A model generated the notes under the pieces. The model did no database searches and had not been told where the DNA came from. It saw only the letters and a list, made by a program, of their open reading frames with translations. 64,000 nt of DNA, from the NCBI GenBank assembly GCA_003215435.1, contig QCKJ01000003.1, positions 1 through 64,000 on the forward strand, read 5' to 3'. This DNA comes from Prochlorococcus sp. AG-409-M05. Its GTDB lineage: Bacteria > Cyanobacteriota > Cyanobacteriia > PCC-6307 > Cyanobiaceae. Below are positions 8,194 through 16,826 of the stretch, one piece after another. Position 1 is the stretch's first letter. Every line of letters begins with the position of its first letter. The position numbers and the translations under genes were made by a program.

Positions 8194-9813
8194 ATGCCTA
8201 ACATTCAATATCGAAAACTTACTACCAATCAACAAGTCTGGATAACTGCAGCACTTTTCTTTATTACCTGCCTTGCGCTGCAATGGTGGCGGATGGAAAG
8301 TCTTACAGCTTCAATGGACCAAGGTATCTTATATCAGGTTCTTTGGAATGGATTAAGAGGCCATCCATTTGAAAGCACATTATCATCACAACTTTCTACA
8401 AATGTTGTCCATAGTGGTGAATTTCCAGCAATTGGTTATCACAGGTTAGGTCAACACTTTACTCCTGTTCTCGCACTTTGGATTCCCCTAGTAGGTTTAC
8501 TTGGTAAGTGGGGTTTACCATTTCTACAAGTCACCTTAATAACCACAGCTGGAATAATACTTTATGAAATTGGTAAAGAAAGATTAACCAAAGACTTAGC
8601 TGCAATGATTACATTTGCATTCTTTGGAGCAAACGCTGTTATTGGACCTTGCTTAGGTAACTTTACTGACCTTAGTCAACTACCTATTTGTATATTTGCA
8701 CTAATTCTAGGGATAGAGAAAAGGGTAAAATGGATGACTATAGTTTTTGGAATATTAATACCGCTTATTCGCGAGGATGCAGGGATATTGCTAATAGCGG
8801 TAGGTATCTGGCTAATAGTTAAACAACGGAAATTATGGACTCTTGGAATTCTATTTATACTCTATGGCGGGCTATGGGCTATTACAGTAACTAATATTTT
8901 GATGCCAATATTTAGTGATGATAATTCAAAGCGATTTATGGTAGAAAACTTCGGTCAATATATAATGGGTAAAGATCAAGCAAGTAGTATTGATGTAATC
9001 AAACTAGGAATTCAACAGCCATTAATTATTCTAAAAGAATTAATCTATCCACTTGGAAAGACACTGAGATATCTGGGTGGTCAGGGCTTGCCATTAGTAA
9101 TGATACCATTCATTTCTATTGATAGCTGGCTGCTGATGGGACTTCCCCTACTAGGGTTACTTCTAGCGCAAGGGAATCCATTAGCGATAAACTGGCGCTA
9201 TACATATCTGGTAGTTCCTGGACTCTTCGCAGGAAGCATTTATTGGTGGGAAAATCATACTAATCTGTTCAAGATTAGATATTTGCGTAGAGTTTGGACT
9301 GGCTGCATAATACTTTCTTTATTATTTACAATTACAAGCAATCCAAATAGAACCTTGTCATGGATGATGCCACAAAGTATAAATCCATGGATTTATACTT
9401 CACCAATAAAGCAATATAAACATGGTCAAATTGCTCTAGAAGCCTTAAAATTTATCCCAAAGAATGGAACAGTCTCCGCAAGTTCAAGCTTGGTTCCCCA
9501 TTTAGCAGGTAGGGAGGTTATAATTCGCTTCCCTGACAACACAAGATATCAAGACAGGCAAGGGAATGTTAACGCAACAGACTGGATTATTATAGATCTA
9601 GATCATCATCAAAAATATGCACATGCATTCAAAAATGAATGGTTAGATCTTCAGGAGATACTTTCTCTTATGAGAGATTTAGAGGATAAATATAATCCAG
9701 TATTTGTCAAAGATGGCATATTAATCCTTAGTTTAAATGATAATTTTGATTCAAGCCTAAATGCTAGTTATGAAAGCCTAGTTAGAAATGCATTCAATAT
9801 AAAAGCTCCATAA
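8194..9813 (+). CDS. DUF2079 multi-pass membrane protein (second close paralogue)
   Basis: Protein of 539 residues, clearly paralogous to the gene at 4619-6274: both share DQG followed by a WNGL segment, then FESTL and a QHFTP segment, and later a PLIRED motif. Asp42 follows the first membrane helix. About ten membrane segments precede a soluble C-terminal region of about 130 residues. The ATG at 8194 has AGGA 8 bases upstream. It may be transcribed alone, because 393 bp separate it from the previous gene. Biochemical role unknown; by context it belongs with the lipid-linked sugar genes upstream. Confidence 0.85.
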   Translation: MPNIQYRKLTTNQQVWITAALFFITCLALQWWRMESLTASMDQGILYQVLWNGLRGHPFESTLSSQLSTNVVHSGEFPAIGYHRLGQHFTPVLALWIPLVGLLGKWGLPFLQVTLITTAGIILYEIGKERLTKDLAAMITFAFFGANAVIGPCLGNFTDLSQLPICIFALILGIEKRVKWMTIVFGILIPLIREDAGILLIAVGIWLIVKQRKLWTLGILFILYGGLWAITVTNILMPIFSDDNSKRFMVENFGQYIMGKDQASSIDVIKLGIQQPLIILKELIYPLGKTLRYLGGQGLPLVMIPFISIDSWLLMGLPLLGLLLAQGNPLAINWRYTYLVVPGLFAGSIYWWENHTNLFKIRYLRRVWTGCIILSLLFTITSNPNRTLSWMMPQSINPWIYTSPIKQYKHGQIALEALKFIPKNGTVSASSSLVPHLAGREVIIRFPDNTRYQDRQGNVNATDWIIIDLDHHQKYAHAFKNEWLDLQEILSLMRDLEDKYNPVFVKDGILILSLNDNFDSSLNASYESLVRNAFNIKAP

Positions 9814-10028
9814 AAAGTACAGAGTTGATGAATTACGAAAAGACTTAAGAAGGTCAAATATTTTTTATCGAATAGAAGAAAAATACACTAAATGTGAGGG
9901 AAAGTTTATTCAAAACGAGAACTCCTCCAAAAACGAATAAGCCTAGGTATTATTACTCAATAAAGTACTTGTTTTCAGGTTCCATTGGTTTAATTGGCAA
10001 GAATAGGAAAGTTCTTAATGGATTAAAC

Positions 10029-10292
10029 GTGTACGTAATTGAGCTGGCACTCAAGCTAAGCCCACTAACTTTATCGGTGGAGCGGAAAGGTTCTAATGAT
10101 GCCGAAACGCTATATCAAAGAATCCGGCAAGCAATGGTAAAAGGCGATCCTCGCCTTTTAGAGCTGACCTGTGAAAATGTTGAAGATAAAAAGGTATCTG
10201 TATTAACAACTGAGGTGATTGGTGTTCAGCTATACGAAAAAAACACTTCCTCCTTAGGCAGTAAAAAACCTGGCTTCTCATTTGGACCCTAA
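10029..10292 (+). CDS. UPF0367 family small conserved protein
   Basis: An 87-residue protein of the cyanobacterial UPF0367 family. The N-terminus [19 protein letters not shown] and the segments [18 protein letters not shown] and [15 protein letters not shown] match what I recall of the family. The open frame extends 45 codons further upstream to 9894, but that part has no family similarity, so I choose GTG at 10029. Function is unknown. The next gene, an ABC ATPase, begins 4 bp after its stop, so the two are probably one transcript. Confidence 0.85.
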   Translation: MYVIELALKLSPLTLSVERKGSNDAETLYQRIRQAMVKGDPRLLELTCENVEDKKVSVLTTEVIGVQLYEKNTSSLGSKKPGFSFGP

Positions 10293-10296
10293 GGGA

Positions 10297-11010
10297 ATGA
10301 TTCCGACAAAGACCAACGAGACATCAAAACTTCAAACTCCATGTCTCCGCCTAGAGGAAGTTACTTATACGTGGCCCTGTGGCACAAAGGCCATTGATCA
10401 ATGTAGTTTCACGATTCCTAAAGCTGGACTATGGATGCTCGTTGGCAAAAATGGGAGCGGAAAAAGTACTTTATTCAGAATAATCAGCCGCCTAATCAAG
10501 GAGGAAACAGGGCAAGTGGATTGTCCGTTAAAAACGGCTTTGGTATTTCAAAATCCAGATCATCAATTATTGCTGCCCACTTGCGTATCAGACCTAATGC
10601 TTAGTGTCCCAAAAAACTTAAACAAAAAAGCCCAAATTGACCTTATAAAAGAAAGTCTTGCCCAGGTTGGCATGGCGGAAATGGAATCTCGGCCAATACA
10701 CACACTGAGTGGCGGCCAAAAACAAAAACTTGCTATAGCTGGTGCATTGGCAAGTCAAGCGAAACTGCTTCTTCTTGATGAGCCAACAGCCCTTCTAGAC
10801 CCTACAAGCCAAACAAATGTCCTGGAAACAGTTTGGAGGTTATGTCACCGCTCACACTCGCCAATAACTGCACTTTGGGTAACCCATCGACTCAGTGAAC
10901 TTGACCTTGCAGATGGCGCCGCAACCATGCAAAAAGGAAAGGTTGGTGCTTGGAAAAGTGGCATTCAAATAAAAAGGGCCTTACAACCACTTGCAGCAAG
11001 GAGGGTATGA
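10297..11010 (+). CDS. ABC transporter ATP-binding protein (energy-coupling type)
   Basis: A single ATPase domain of 237 residues. It has the P-loop GKNGSGKST, a Q-loop in FQNPDHQLL, the signature LSGGQKQK, Walker B LLLLDEPTA and the switch histidine in VTHRL. The FQNPDxQ motif is typical of CbiO/EcfA-type energy-coupling factor ATPases for cobalt, nickel or vitamins. No membrane partner is adjacent, so the substrate is unknown. I choose ATG 10297, preceded by AAGGGA; a TTG at 10282 would overlap the upstream gene. Confidence 0.85.
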   Translation: MIPTKTNETSKLQTPCLRLEEVTYTWPCGTKAIDQCSFTIPKAGLWMLVGKNGSGKSTLFRIISRLIKEETGQVDCPLKTALVFQNPDHQLLLPTCVSDLMLSVPKNLNKKAQIDLIKESLAQVGMAEMESRPIHTLSGGQKQKLAIAGALASQAKLLLLDEPTALLDPTSQTNVLETVWRLCHRSHSPITALWVTHRLSELDLADGAATMQKGKVGAWKSGIQIKRALQPLAARRV

Positions 11011-11032
11011 AGGGTAAGTTCATCAAGTGCAA

Positions 11033-11104
11033 TCCTCGGTAGCTCAGCGGTAGAGCGGTCGACTGTTAATCGATTGGTCGCAGGTTCGAATCCCGCCCGG
11101 GGAG
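11033..11104 (+). tRNA. tRNA-Asn (GTT anticodon)
   Basis: A 72-nt cloverleaf can be drawn by hand. The acceptor arms TCCTCGG (11033-11039) and CCGGGGA (11097-11103) pair with one T-G wobble. The D stem is GCTC/GAGC, the anticodon stem GTCGA/TCGAT, the anticodon loop CTGTTAA with anticodon GTT, the T loop TTCGAAT and the discriminator base G. The 3' CCA is not encoded. The T stem GCAGG/CCCGC contains an A-C mismatch at its middle pair (11082 with 11094), which is unusual. Confidence 0.95.
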
Positions 11105-11108
11105 TTTT

Positions 11109-11138
11109 ATAAGTCACGGCTTCAAAGCTGTGACTTAT
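11109..11138. terminator. hairpin after tRNA-Asn
   Basis: Thirteen base pairs, including one G-T wobble, form between 11109-11121 and 11126-11138 around a 4-nt loop, starting 4 bp after the tRNA. No T run follows on either strand, so it may be a processing or stability element rather than a classical terminator. Confidence 0.5.
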
Positions 11139-11183
11139 CAATGAAGTAGGGAATCCACAACAGAGCGTGGACTGAATTGGAAG

Positions 11184-11207
11184 ACTTCCTAAAGAGAAGC
11201 AGGAAGT
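11184..11207 (+). other. small hairpin in the spacer before rpaA
   Basis: ACTTCCT (11184-11190) pairs exactly with AGGAAGT (11201-11207) around a 10-nt loop. A shorter pair TCCAC/GTGGA lies at 11154-11158 and 11167-11171. The 275-bp spacer between tRNA-Asn and rpaA otherwise shows no gene; it probably holds the rpaA promoter and leader. Confidence 0.35.
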
Positions 11208-11379
11208 TTAAAGACCTCACACTGGTAAAAACCCTTCTACGACAAGGATTCTTACTGAAAAAACTAAAAGCCCTATAAAGAACTTATTAATACAACCCAA
11301 AAAAATCTTGAGAGAATCCTTAAATTAATCACGTAACAGCGCTGAGCTGCTTACACAACACAACTCAGAGTCGCATCTA

Positions 11380-12177
11380 ATGAAGCCCTGCATCCTGCTG
11401 ATCGAAGACGACCAGGACATGCGCGAACTTGTTGGTGGTCATTTGGAGCACTGCGGTTTTGATGTGCAAAAAGCAGAAGATGGCATAAAAGGGCAAGCCC
11501 TTGCACTTCAATACAGCCCAGATCTAATTGTTCTTGACCTAATGCTGCCTAAAGTTGACGGTTTAACACTTTGCCAGCGATTAAGGAGAGACGAGCGCAC
11601 AGCAGGAATTCCAATTCTTATGCTTACTGCATTAGCCGGAACAAAGGATAAGGTGTCTGGCTTTAATTCTGGAGCAGATGATTACCTTACAAAGCCTTTT
11701 GATCTAGATGAGTTGCAAGTAAGAATCAAAGCACTCTTAAGAAGAACAGATAGAGCACCTTTAGGTACCAGCAGTCATCAAGAAATACTCAGCTACGGGC
11801 CACTAACCTTGGTACCGGAAAGATTTGAAGCTATCTGGTTTGAGTGCCCAGTTAGGTTGACTCACTTGGAATTTGAACTCCTTCATTGTCTTTTGCAAAG
11901 GCATGGTCAAACAGTTGCGCCTTCTTTAATTCTTAAAGAGGTATGGGGTTATGAACCTGATGATGATATTGAGACAATCCGAGTTCATGTAAGACACTTA
12001 CGCACGAAGCTTGAGCCAGACCCTCGTAAACCACGTTTTATTAAAACAGTATATGGAGCTGGCTACTGCCTAGAACTACCAACGACTGAACAAATTGCCC
12101 TGCATAAAGATGTAGTTACACAAGCATGGAAAGCAAGAAAAGAGATTTCGGACCAAGAAGAACGAGCCACTGCTTAA
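11380..12177 (+). CDS. rpaA: response regulator RpaA
   Basis: An OmpR-class response regulator of 265 residues. The receiver domain covers about residues 3-120, with acidic pair Glu9/Asp10-Asp11, phosphoacceptor Asp53 in LIVLDLMLP, and LTKPFD. A winged-helix DNA-binding domain follows at about 140-235. The linker and effector sequences ([16 protein letters not shown], then [19 protein letters not shown]) closely match cyanobacterial RpaA, the output regulator of the SasA/Kai clock pathway. Downstream genes run on the opposite strand, and its last 4 bases overlap the 3' end of holB. The same rpaA-holB-tmk order occurs in related picocyanobacteria as I recall. Confidence 0.95.
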   Translation: MKPCILLIEDDQDMRELVGGHLEHCGFDVQKAEDGIKGQALALQYSPDLIVLDLMLPKVDGLTLCQRLRRDERTAGIPILMLTALAGTKDKVSGFNSGADDYLTKPFDLDELQVRIKALLRRTDRAPLGTSSHQEILSYGPLTLVPERFEAIWFECPVRLTHLEFELLHCLLQRHGQTVAPSLILKEVWGYEPDDDIETIRVHVRHLRTKLEPDPRKPRFIKTVYGAGYCLELPTTEQIALHKDVVTQAWKARKEISDQEERATA

Positions 12178-13154
12178 ACCTCAGAAACTATCTCTAATAG
12201 AGCAACTTCCCATGCAAGTCTTGGCTGAACATAGCGGCGAAGATGGATTCTCAACCTATCTAATCGTCTAATTGACCCAGGGTCATAGTCTTTTCTCCAC
12301 AGATGCTGTTGTAAACGGTCAAGCATCCACAGTTGCTGCTCACCATTTAATTCCTCCGTAAGATCCCTCGCAAGAGTCATAGCTTCTAAAGGCTTTTTTA
12401 CTGGCCTCCGAAGTCGCAGAAAAAGCTCTTTAGGAATCTCTTCCAAAACTCTTAGATGGTGTAAAAGTGCTCCTGGTGATCCACCTGCTAATGCAAAAAG
12501 TTCTGATTGATCTATGCCTAAACCCTCAAAAGAATTCTCATCTTCAATTTGTTTTGCTAAAACCTTACCAAATGATTCAGAATCCAAACGGTTAAATGGG
12601 ATTTTCTGACAACGTGATTTAATCGTCGGCAGAAGTCGTTCAGGATTTGTAGAGAGAAGAATTAATAAGCCATTTCCTGGTTCTTCAAGAGTTTTCAATA
12701 ATGCATTTGAAGCTGATTCTGCCATTGCTTCAACAGATTCAATAACCACCATTCCTCTGGAAGACTCAATTGGTTGTCTACCAACAAATTCAGTAACTCC
12801 TCTTATCTGTTCAAGTCGAATTTGGGGAGGACTACGTCTACTAATGCCCTCTTCATCTACATTTGAGGCAGGGACAAGCTTCCCTTTATGAAGATAAGTG
12901 GGTTCAACCCAAAGCAGGTCAGGGTGATTGTATTCCTTTAATCGTCGACGTTCACGTTTGTCAGGATGTCCACCAGTTAGAACTCCTTCAAGAAAGCGAA
13001 GTGCCGCCAAGCCACGTCCGACCCCTTCTGCTCCTGAAAACAAATATGCAGGCGCAATGCGTTTAGTTAGAAGCACAGCCTGCAACATAGAAACAGCAAG
13101 CGACTGGCCAATCAAGTCATCAAAAAGCAATTCAGGCTCTAAAAGAGAGCTCAT
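12174..13154 (-). CDS. holB: DNA polymerase III delta-prime subunit
   Basis: A clamp-loader AAA+ protein of about 326 residues. It keeps the sensor/arginine-finger motif TIKSRCQK and the segment [12 protein letters not shown]. The P-loop position reads [11 protein letters not shown], lacking the Lys-Thr pair, as expected for a delta-prime subunit that does not hydrolyse ATP. The zinc-module cysteines of many delta-prime proteins are absent. I choose ATG 13154, which forms an ATGA overlap with the tmk stop; a GTG at 13160 is also possible. It is probably co-translated with tmk. Confidence 0.9.
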   Translation of the reverse strand: MSSLLEPELLFDDLIGQSLAVSMLQAVLLTKRIAPAYLFSGAEGVGRGLAALRFLEGVLTGGHPDKRERRRLKEYNHPDLLWVEPTYLHKGKLVPASNVDEEGISRRSPPQIRLEQIRGVTEFVGRQPIESSRGMVVIESVEAMAESASNALLKTLEEPGNGLLILLSTNPERLLPTIKSRCQKIPFNRLDSESFGKVLAKQIEDENSFEGLGIDQSELFALAGGSPGALLHHLRVLEEIPKELFLRLRRPVKKPLEAMTLARDLTEELNGEQQLWMLDRLQQHLWRKDYDPGSIRRLDRLRIHLRRYVQPRLAWEVALLEIVSEV

Positions 13155-13801
13155 GCACACTGATCCTTTTTAGAAGCAAAGAAATTTACAAGTTCGTCCT
13201 TAAGCATTTCACTTACCATCTCAGGTTGCTGATTGGCATTAATAGAAACCCATTCGCGCTTAGTCGCTAGAAAAGAGAATCCCATGGCAACTCTTGATAA
13301 AAAAGCATGTCCTTCAGCCTCGATTCGATCATCAACCATTGAAGCTCTACGTCCAATACTTTCCTCAATAGGGATATCTAAAAAAAGAGTAAGGTCAGGC
13401 GTGATTCCAGAAGTAGCAATTTCTTCTAGTTGCTCAATAATTGTGACGTCTAAATTTCTACCAAAGCCTTGATAGGCAAGTGTAGAGCCACTAAAACGAT
13501 CGCTAAGAACCCAATCTCCTTTCTCTAAGGCAGGAATGATCAATTGACTAACATGCTGCGCTCTATCAGCTGCATACAATAAAAGTTCCGTGGTTGGCTC
13601 TGGCCAATTTGCTCCTGGAGGATGCAATAAAAGATTTCTGATTGCCTCTCCTAAGGAAGTCCCGCCTGGCTCACGTGTGATATGCAAAATCGATTCTCTA
13701 GGCATTAGCCCACTAGTTGGCAACCATTGAGCCAGGTAGTCGAGCTGAGTGGTCTTACCACAACCATCGATTCCTTCAAGCACCAGAAATCTTCCGCTCA
13801 T
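13151..13801 (-). CDS. tmk: thymidylate kinase
   Basis: A 216-residue kinase that converts dTMP to dTDP. P-loop GIDGCGKTTQ at about residues 10-19, the DR motif in LSDRFSGSTLAYQG, and an REPGG motif after strand 2 fit bacterial Tmk, and the length is normal. The start codon overlaps the stop of the copper ATPase gene (ATGA, 13798-13801), and its stop overlaps holB, giving a tight three-gene minus-strand operon. Confidence 0.95.
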   Translation of the reverse strand: MSGRFLVLEGIDGCGKTTQLDYLAQWLPTSGLMPRESILHITREPGGTSLGEAIRNLLLHPPGANWPEPTTELLLYAADRAQHVSQLIIPALEKGDWVLSDRFSGSTLAYQGFGRNLDVTIIEQLEEIATSGITPDLTLFLDIPIEESIGRRASMVDDRIEAEGHAFLSRVAMGFSFLATKREWVSINANQQPEMVSEMLKDELVNFFASKKDQCA

Positions 13802-16122
13802 GGTTTTCGAAGAGATAAAGCATTAACGACAACAGTTATTGAGCTAAAAGCCATTAACAGTGAGGCAATAGGAGGAGAAAGTAACAAGCCATAGCCAGGA
13901 AGGAGAGCTCCAGCTGCAATAGGTAATGCAATCAAGTTATAGCCAAAAGCCCAGGCAAGGTTTTGTCGAACTTTATTCATTGCTCGACTTGCCAAGCGTA
14001 AAGCCTCGGGAACACTCTCTAGGCGATCACCTAACAAAATCAAATCAGCTGACTCCTGTGCAATCTGAGTGCCCGTTCCAACTGCAATACCAAGATCTGC
14101 TGAAGCCAAAGCAGGTGCATCGTTTATCCCATCTCCAACCATTGCAAGGGCACCATCTTGCCGTAAAGATTCCAATTTCTGAAGCTTTTGGTCTGGGAGA
14201 AGTTGCCAACCAAGTTGCTTTGATTCAAATCCAAGCAACGTCCCAAGTCGTTCAACAGCCTCACGCCTATCTCCACTAAAAATAAACATTGAGACACCTT
14301 GTTCTTTTAATCGATCCAGAGCAAAAGAAGCATCAGGGCGTAATCGATCCTCTATTGAAACAAAACCCAAAAAGATACTCTCTTGAGCAACACCAACCAA
14401 TGACTTGCCATCGAGGCTCTCTTGATTGATTTCATCGTTGATCTTTTTATCCCACTGGACACCTTCAGCTTTGAGCCATTCAGGAGTGCCTACACGAATA
14501 GTTCCTTCAACTCCCTCAAGCTCTCCAGCAACGCCTGCTCCTGGGAAAGTCCTCACTGCAAGGGAAGAGACAAGAGGTAACTTAAGTCTTTGAGCCTCTT
14601 GCAAAACTGCATGAGCCAAAGGGTGACGACTGTTTTGCTCCAGACTTGCTGCCAGAACAAGCATTAATTCCTTGTCTTCCGTTGCCAGCAAATTTGAGAC
14701 CAAAGGTCGGCCAAGAGTAAGAGTGCCAGTTTTGTCAAAAACTATTTGACTAATATTGGCAGCTCTTTCAATAACATCACCACCTCGAAAAAGCCACCCA
14801 TGTCTTGCCGCTTGACCAGTGGCAACTGTAATAACAGTTGGAGTAGCTAATCCAAGTGCACAAGGGCAAGCAACTACCAGAACCGCAATAGAAAGCTGTA
14901 AAGCAAGCCCTAGGGGGGTTTCAGCGCTAGTACCAAGAGACCCATGCAAAGCATGTGCATGAAAAAACCCCTGGCCTGAAGCATTCAACGCCTGAGGCCA
15001 CCATCGTGCTCCTAACTGCCACCAGAACATAAAGGTACATATGGCGAGAGTAACGACCCCATAACAAAAACTGCCAGCGACCCTATCTGCTAAACCCTGA
15101 ATCGGAGCTTTTCGGGCCTGTGCTTGTTCAACCAAACTAATTATCCTCGACAATGCAGTCTCAGCTCCTACTCTCTTGACTTCCATAACCAAAGTCGCCT
15201 CTAAATTAAGAGTGCCTGAAGCAAGTTCTGAACCAGGAGAGGCTTCTAAAGGCAAAGGCTCACCTGTAAGACTCGACACATCCACAGCTGAATTCCCCTG
15301 TAATACAACTCCATCCACAGGGATGCGATCGCCTGCTAAGAGCTGAATTTTTTCACCAGGCCTTAAAGCACCAACTCTTATCTCTCTGATCACTCCTTTA
15401 TCTACAATCAACCTTGCTCTTTCTGGCTGCAACTTAGCCAATTGCTTCAAAGCCCTCCCTGTTCTATAGCGTGCTCTCTCTTCCAAAAATCTCCCCAATA
15501 ATACAAATCCTAAAAGCATTACAGGTTCATTAAAAAAGCAAGGCCAACCAACAGATGGCCAAATCAAAGCAACCAGGCTCGCAAGATAAGCACTACTCAC
15601 ACCAAGACCAACGAGGGTATCCATCGTTGGCGTTAAAGCAATTCCAGCTCTCGCACCACTAACAAGAATTTTCAATCCAGGCCCGAACAAAGCAACAGTT
15701 GCAAGCGCAGCATGAAATGGTAAAAGTCCCAAAAGAGGGATATCAATCTTTCCTCCCTCTGCAAGATGTCCTAAAACAGAAAATATCAACAAGGAAATAG
15801 CTACCATCAATTGGCGCCATTGACTCCACCATTCACTTAATGACTCAGGATCTGAATCCTCTGAATTATCTAACTGAGTTGCTTTCCTAAGCTGAGCAGG
15901 GAAACCCCTATCCGAAAGTGCTTGGAGTATGGGTTCTAAAGGTTGGTCTGGATCTTTTATCGCAATCCAAGCAGTCCGCGCAACCAAATTAACGCTCGCA
16001 GTTAGTACACCTGACTGCTGCAAGAGTGTTTGCTCAACAGATCTGACACACCCACCACATTTCATCCCACCAACGTCAAGCAAGACGGATTGTTCCTCAG
16101 ATAAAAGATTGCTTTGGCTCAC
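13798..16122 (-). CDS. copper-translocating P-type ATPase
   Basis: A P1B-type ATPase of 774 residues. The N-terminal heavy-metal domain has GGMKCGGC with Cys22 and Cys25. Eight predicted membrane helices follow in the usual P1B arrangement. The ion-binding motif is CPC in VACPCALGLATP, the actuator motif is TGEP, the phosphorylation site is DKTGTLT, and the hinge is GDGINDAPAL. CPC indicates Cu(I). Cyanobacteria use CtaA and PacS to load copper to plastocyanin in the thylakoid; which of these this is cannot be decided here. The start is GTG at 16122. It is transcribed away from ycf3. Confidence 0.93.
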   Translation of the reverse strand: MSQSNLLSEEQSVLLDVGGMKCGGCVRSVEQTLLQQSGVLTASVNLVARTAWIAIKDPDQPLEPILQALSDRGFPAQLRKATQLDNSEDSDPESLSEWWSQWRQLMVAISLLIFSVLGHLAEGGKIDIPLLGLLPFHAALATVALFGPGLKILVSGARAGIALTPTMDTLVGLGVSSAYLASLVALIWPSVGWPCFFNEPVMLLGFVLLGRFLEERARYRTGRALKQLAKLQPERARLIVDKGVIREIRVGALRPGEKIQLLAGDRIPVDGVVLQGNSAVDVSSLTGEPLPLEASPGSELASGTLNLEATLVMEVKRVGAETALSRIISLVEQAQARKAPIQGLADRVAGSFCYGVVTLAICTFMFWWQLGARWWPQALNASGQGFFHAHALHGSLGTSAETPLGLALQLSIAVLVVACPCALGLATPTVITVATGQAARHGWLFRGGDVIERAANISQIVFDKTGTLTLGRPLVSNLLATEDKELMLVLAASLEQNSRHPLAHAVLQEAQRLKLPLVSSLAVRTFPGAGVAGELEGVEGTIRVGTPEWLKAEGVQWDKKINDEINQESLDGKSLVGVAQESIFLGFVSIEDRLRPDASFALDRLKEQGVSMFIFSGDRREAVERLGTLLGFESKQLGWQLLPDQKLQKLESLRQDGALAMVGDGINDAPALASADLGIAVGTGTQIAQESADLILLGDRLESVPEALRLASRAMNKVRQNLAWAFGYNLIALPIAAGALLPGYGLLLSPPIASLLMAFSSITVVVNALSLRKP

Positions 16123-16177
16123 GGGTTAGGAAGAGTGACTTGGAAGTGAAGAAAAGGAAGATGGTAAAAACCAAATA

Positions 16178-16256
16178 TTCATTTCAACTAAGCCTAAAAA
16201 GAAAATTAACTGCTTTATAAGGTAAAACTAGGGGGAAAATAGATTTCATTTCAACT
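16178..16256 (+). repeat. direct 12-bp repeat in the ycf3 upstream region
   Basis: TTCATTTCAACT occurs exactly at 16178-16189 and again at 16245-16256, 67 bp apart, in the 148-bp spacer between the divergent copper ATPase and ycf3 genes. The second copy lies 15 bp before the ycf3 start. No known binding consensus is recognised. Confidence 0.45.
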
Positions 16257-16270
16257 GTTTCCTAGAAGAC

Positions 16271-16792
16271 GTGCCTCTAAATCAGAAAAAAGACAATTTC
16301 ATCGACAAAGCTTTCACAGTGATGGCGGAATTAATTGTGAAGGTTATGCCTATCGATGAAAAAGAAAAGCGTGCATACATTTACTACAGAGATGGCTTAG
16401 CAGCTCAAGACTGTGGAGATTATTCAGAAGCACTTGAATGCTATGAGGAAAGCTTAAAACTTGAAATGAATTCTGTAGACAGAGGTGAAACCCTCAAAAA
16501 TATGGCAATTATCTATATGAGTAATGGCGAGGAAGACCGAGCCTTGGCAACGTACGAAAACTCTTTGAAAGAGAACCCTAAACAACCCTCTTGCCTCAAA
16601 AACATGGGGCTTATATACGAAAAGCGAGGACGGATGGCTCAAGAAGCTGGAAATCAAGCCGAATCAGATAGCTGGTTTGATCAAGCCGCAATGGTTTGGG
16701 CGAAAGCAGTGAGGTTATATCCAGGAGGTTATCTAGATATCGAAAACTGGCTTAAGACAAGTGGAAGAAGCAACGTAGACGTTTATTTCTAA
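16271..16792 (+). CDS. ycf3: photosystem I assembly protein Ycf3
   Basis: A 173-residue TPR protein. [19 protein letters not shown] near the start and three TPR units (about residues 35-68, 72-105 and 120-153) match Ycf3, a thylakoid-surface chaperone needed to assemble photosystem I. The start is GTG 16271, which agrees with the family N-terminus. It stands alone between opposite-strand genes and so should have its own promoter in the 148-bp upstream spacer. Confidence 0.96.
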   Translation: MPLNQKKDNFIDKAFTVMAELIVKVMPIDEKEKRAYIYYRDGLAAQDCGDYSEALECYEESLKLEMNSVDRGETLKNMAIIYMSNGEEDRALATYENSLKENPKQPSCLKNMGLIYEKRGRMAQEAGNQAESDSWFDQAAMVWAKAVRLYPGGYLDIENWLKTSGRSNVDVYF

Positions 16793-16826
16793 GCTTGAGC
16801 AAAATCTTTATTCCAACATCTTAGAT

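Noticed and set aside
9894-10028. N-terminal extension of the UPF0367 gene
   Set aside because: These 45 codons have no family similarity and the conserved protein starts at GTG 10029.
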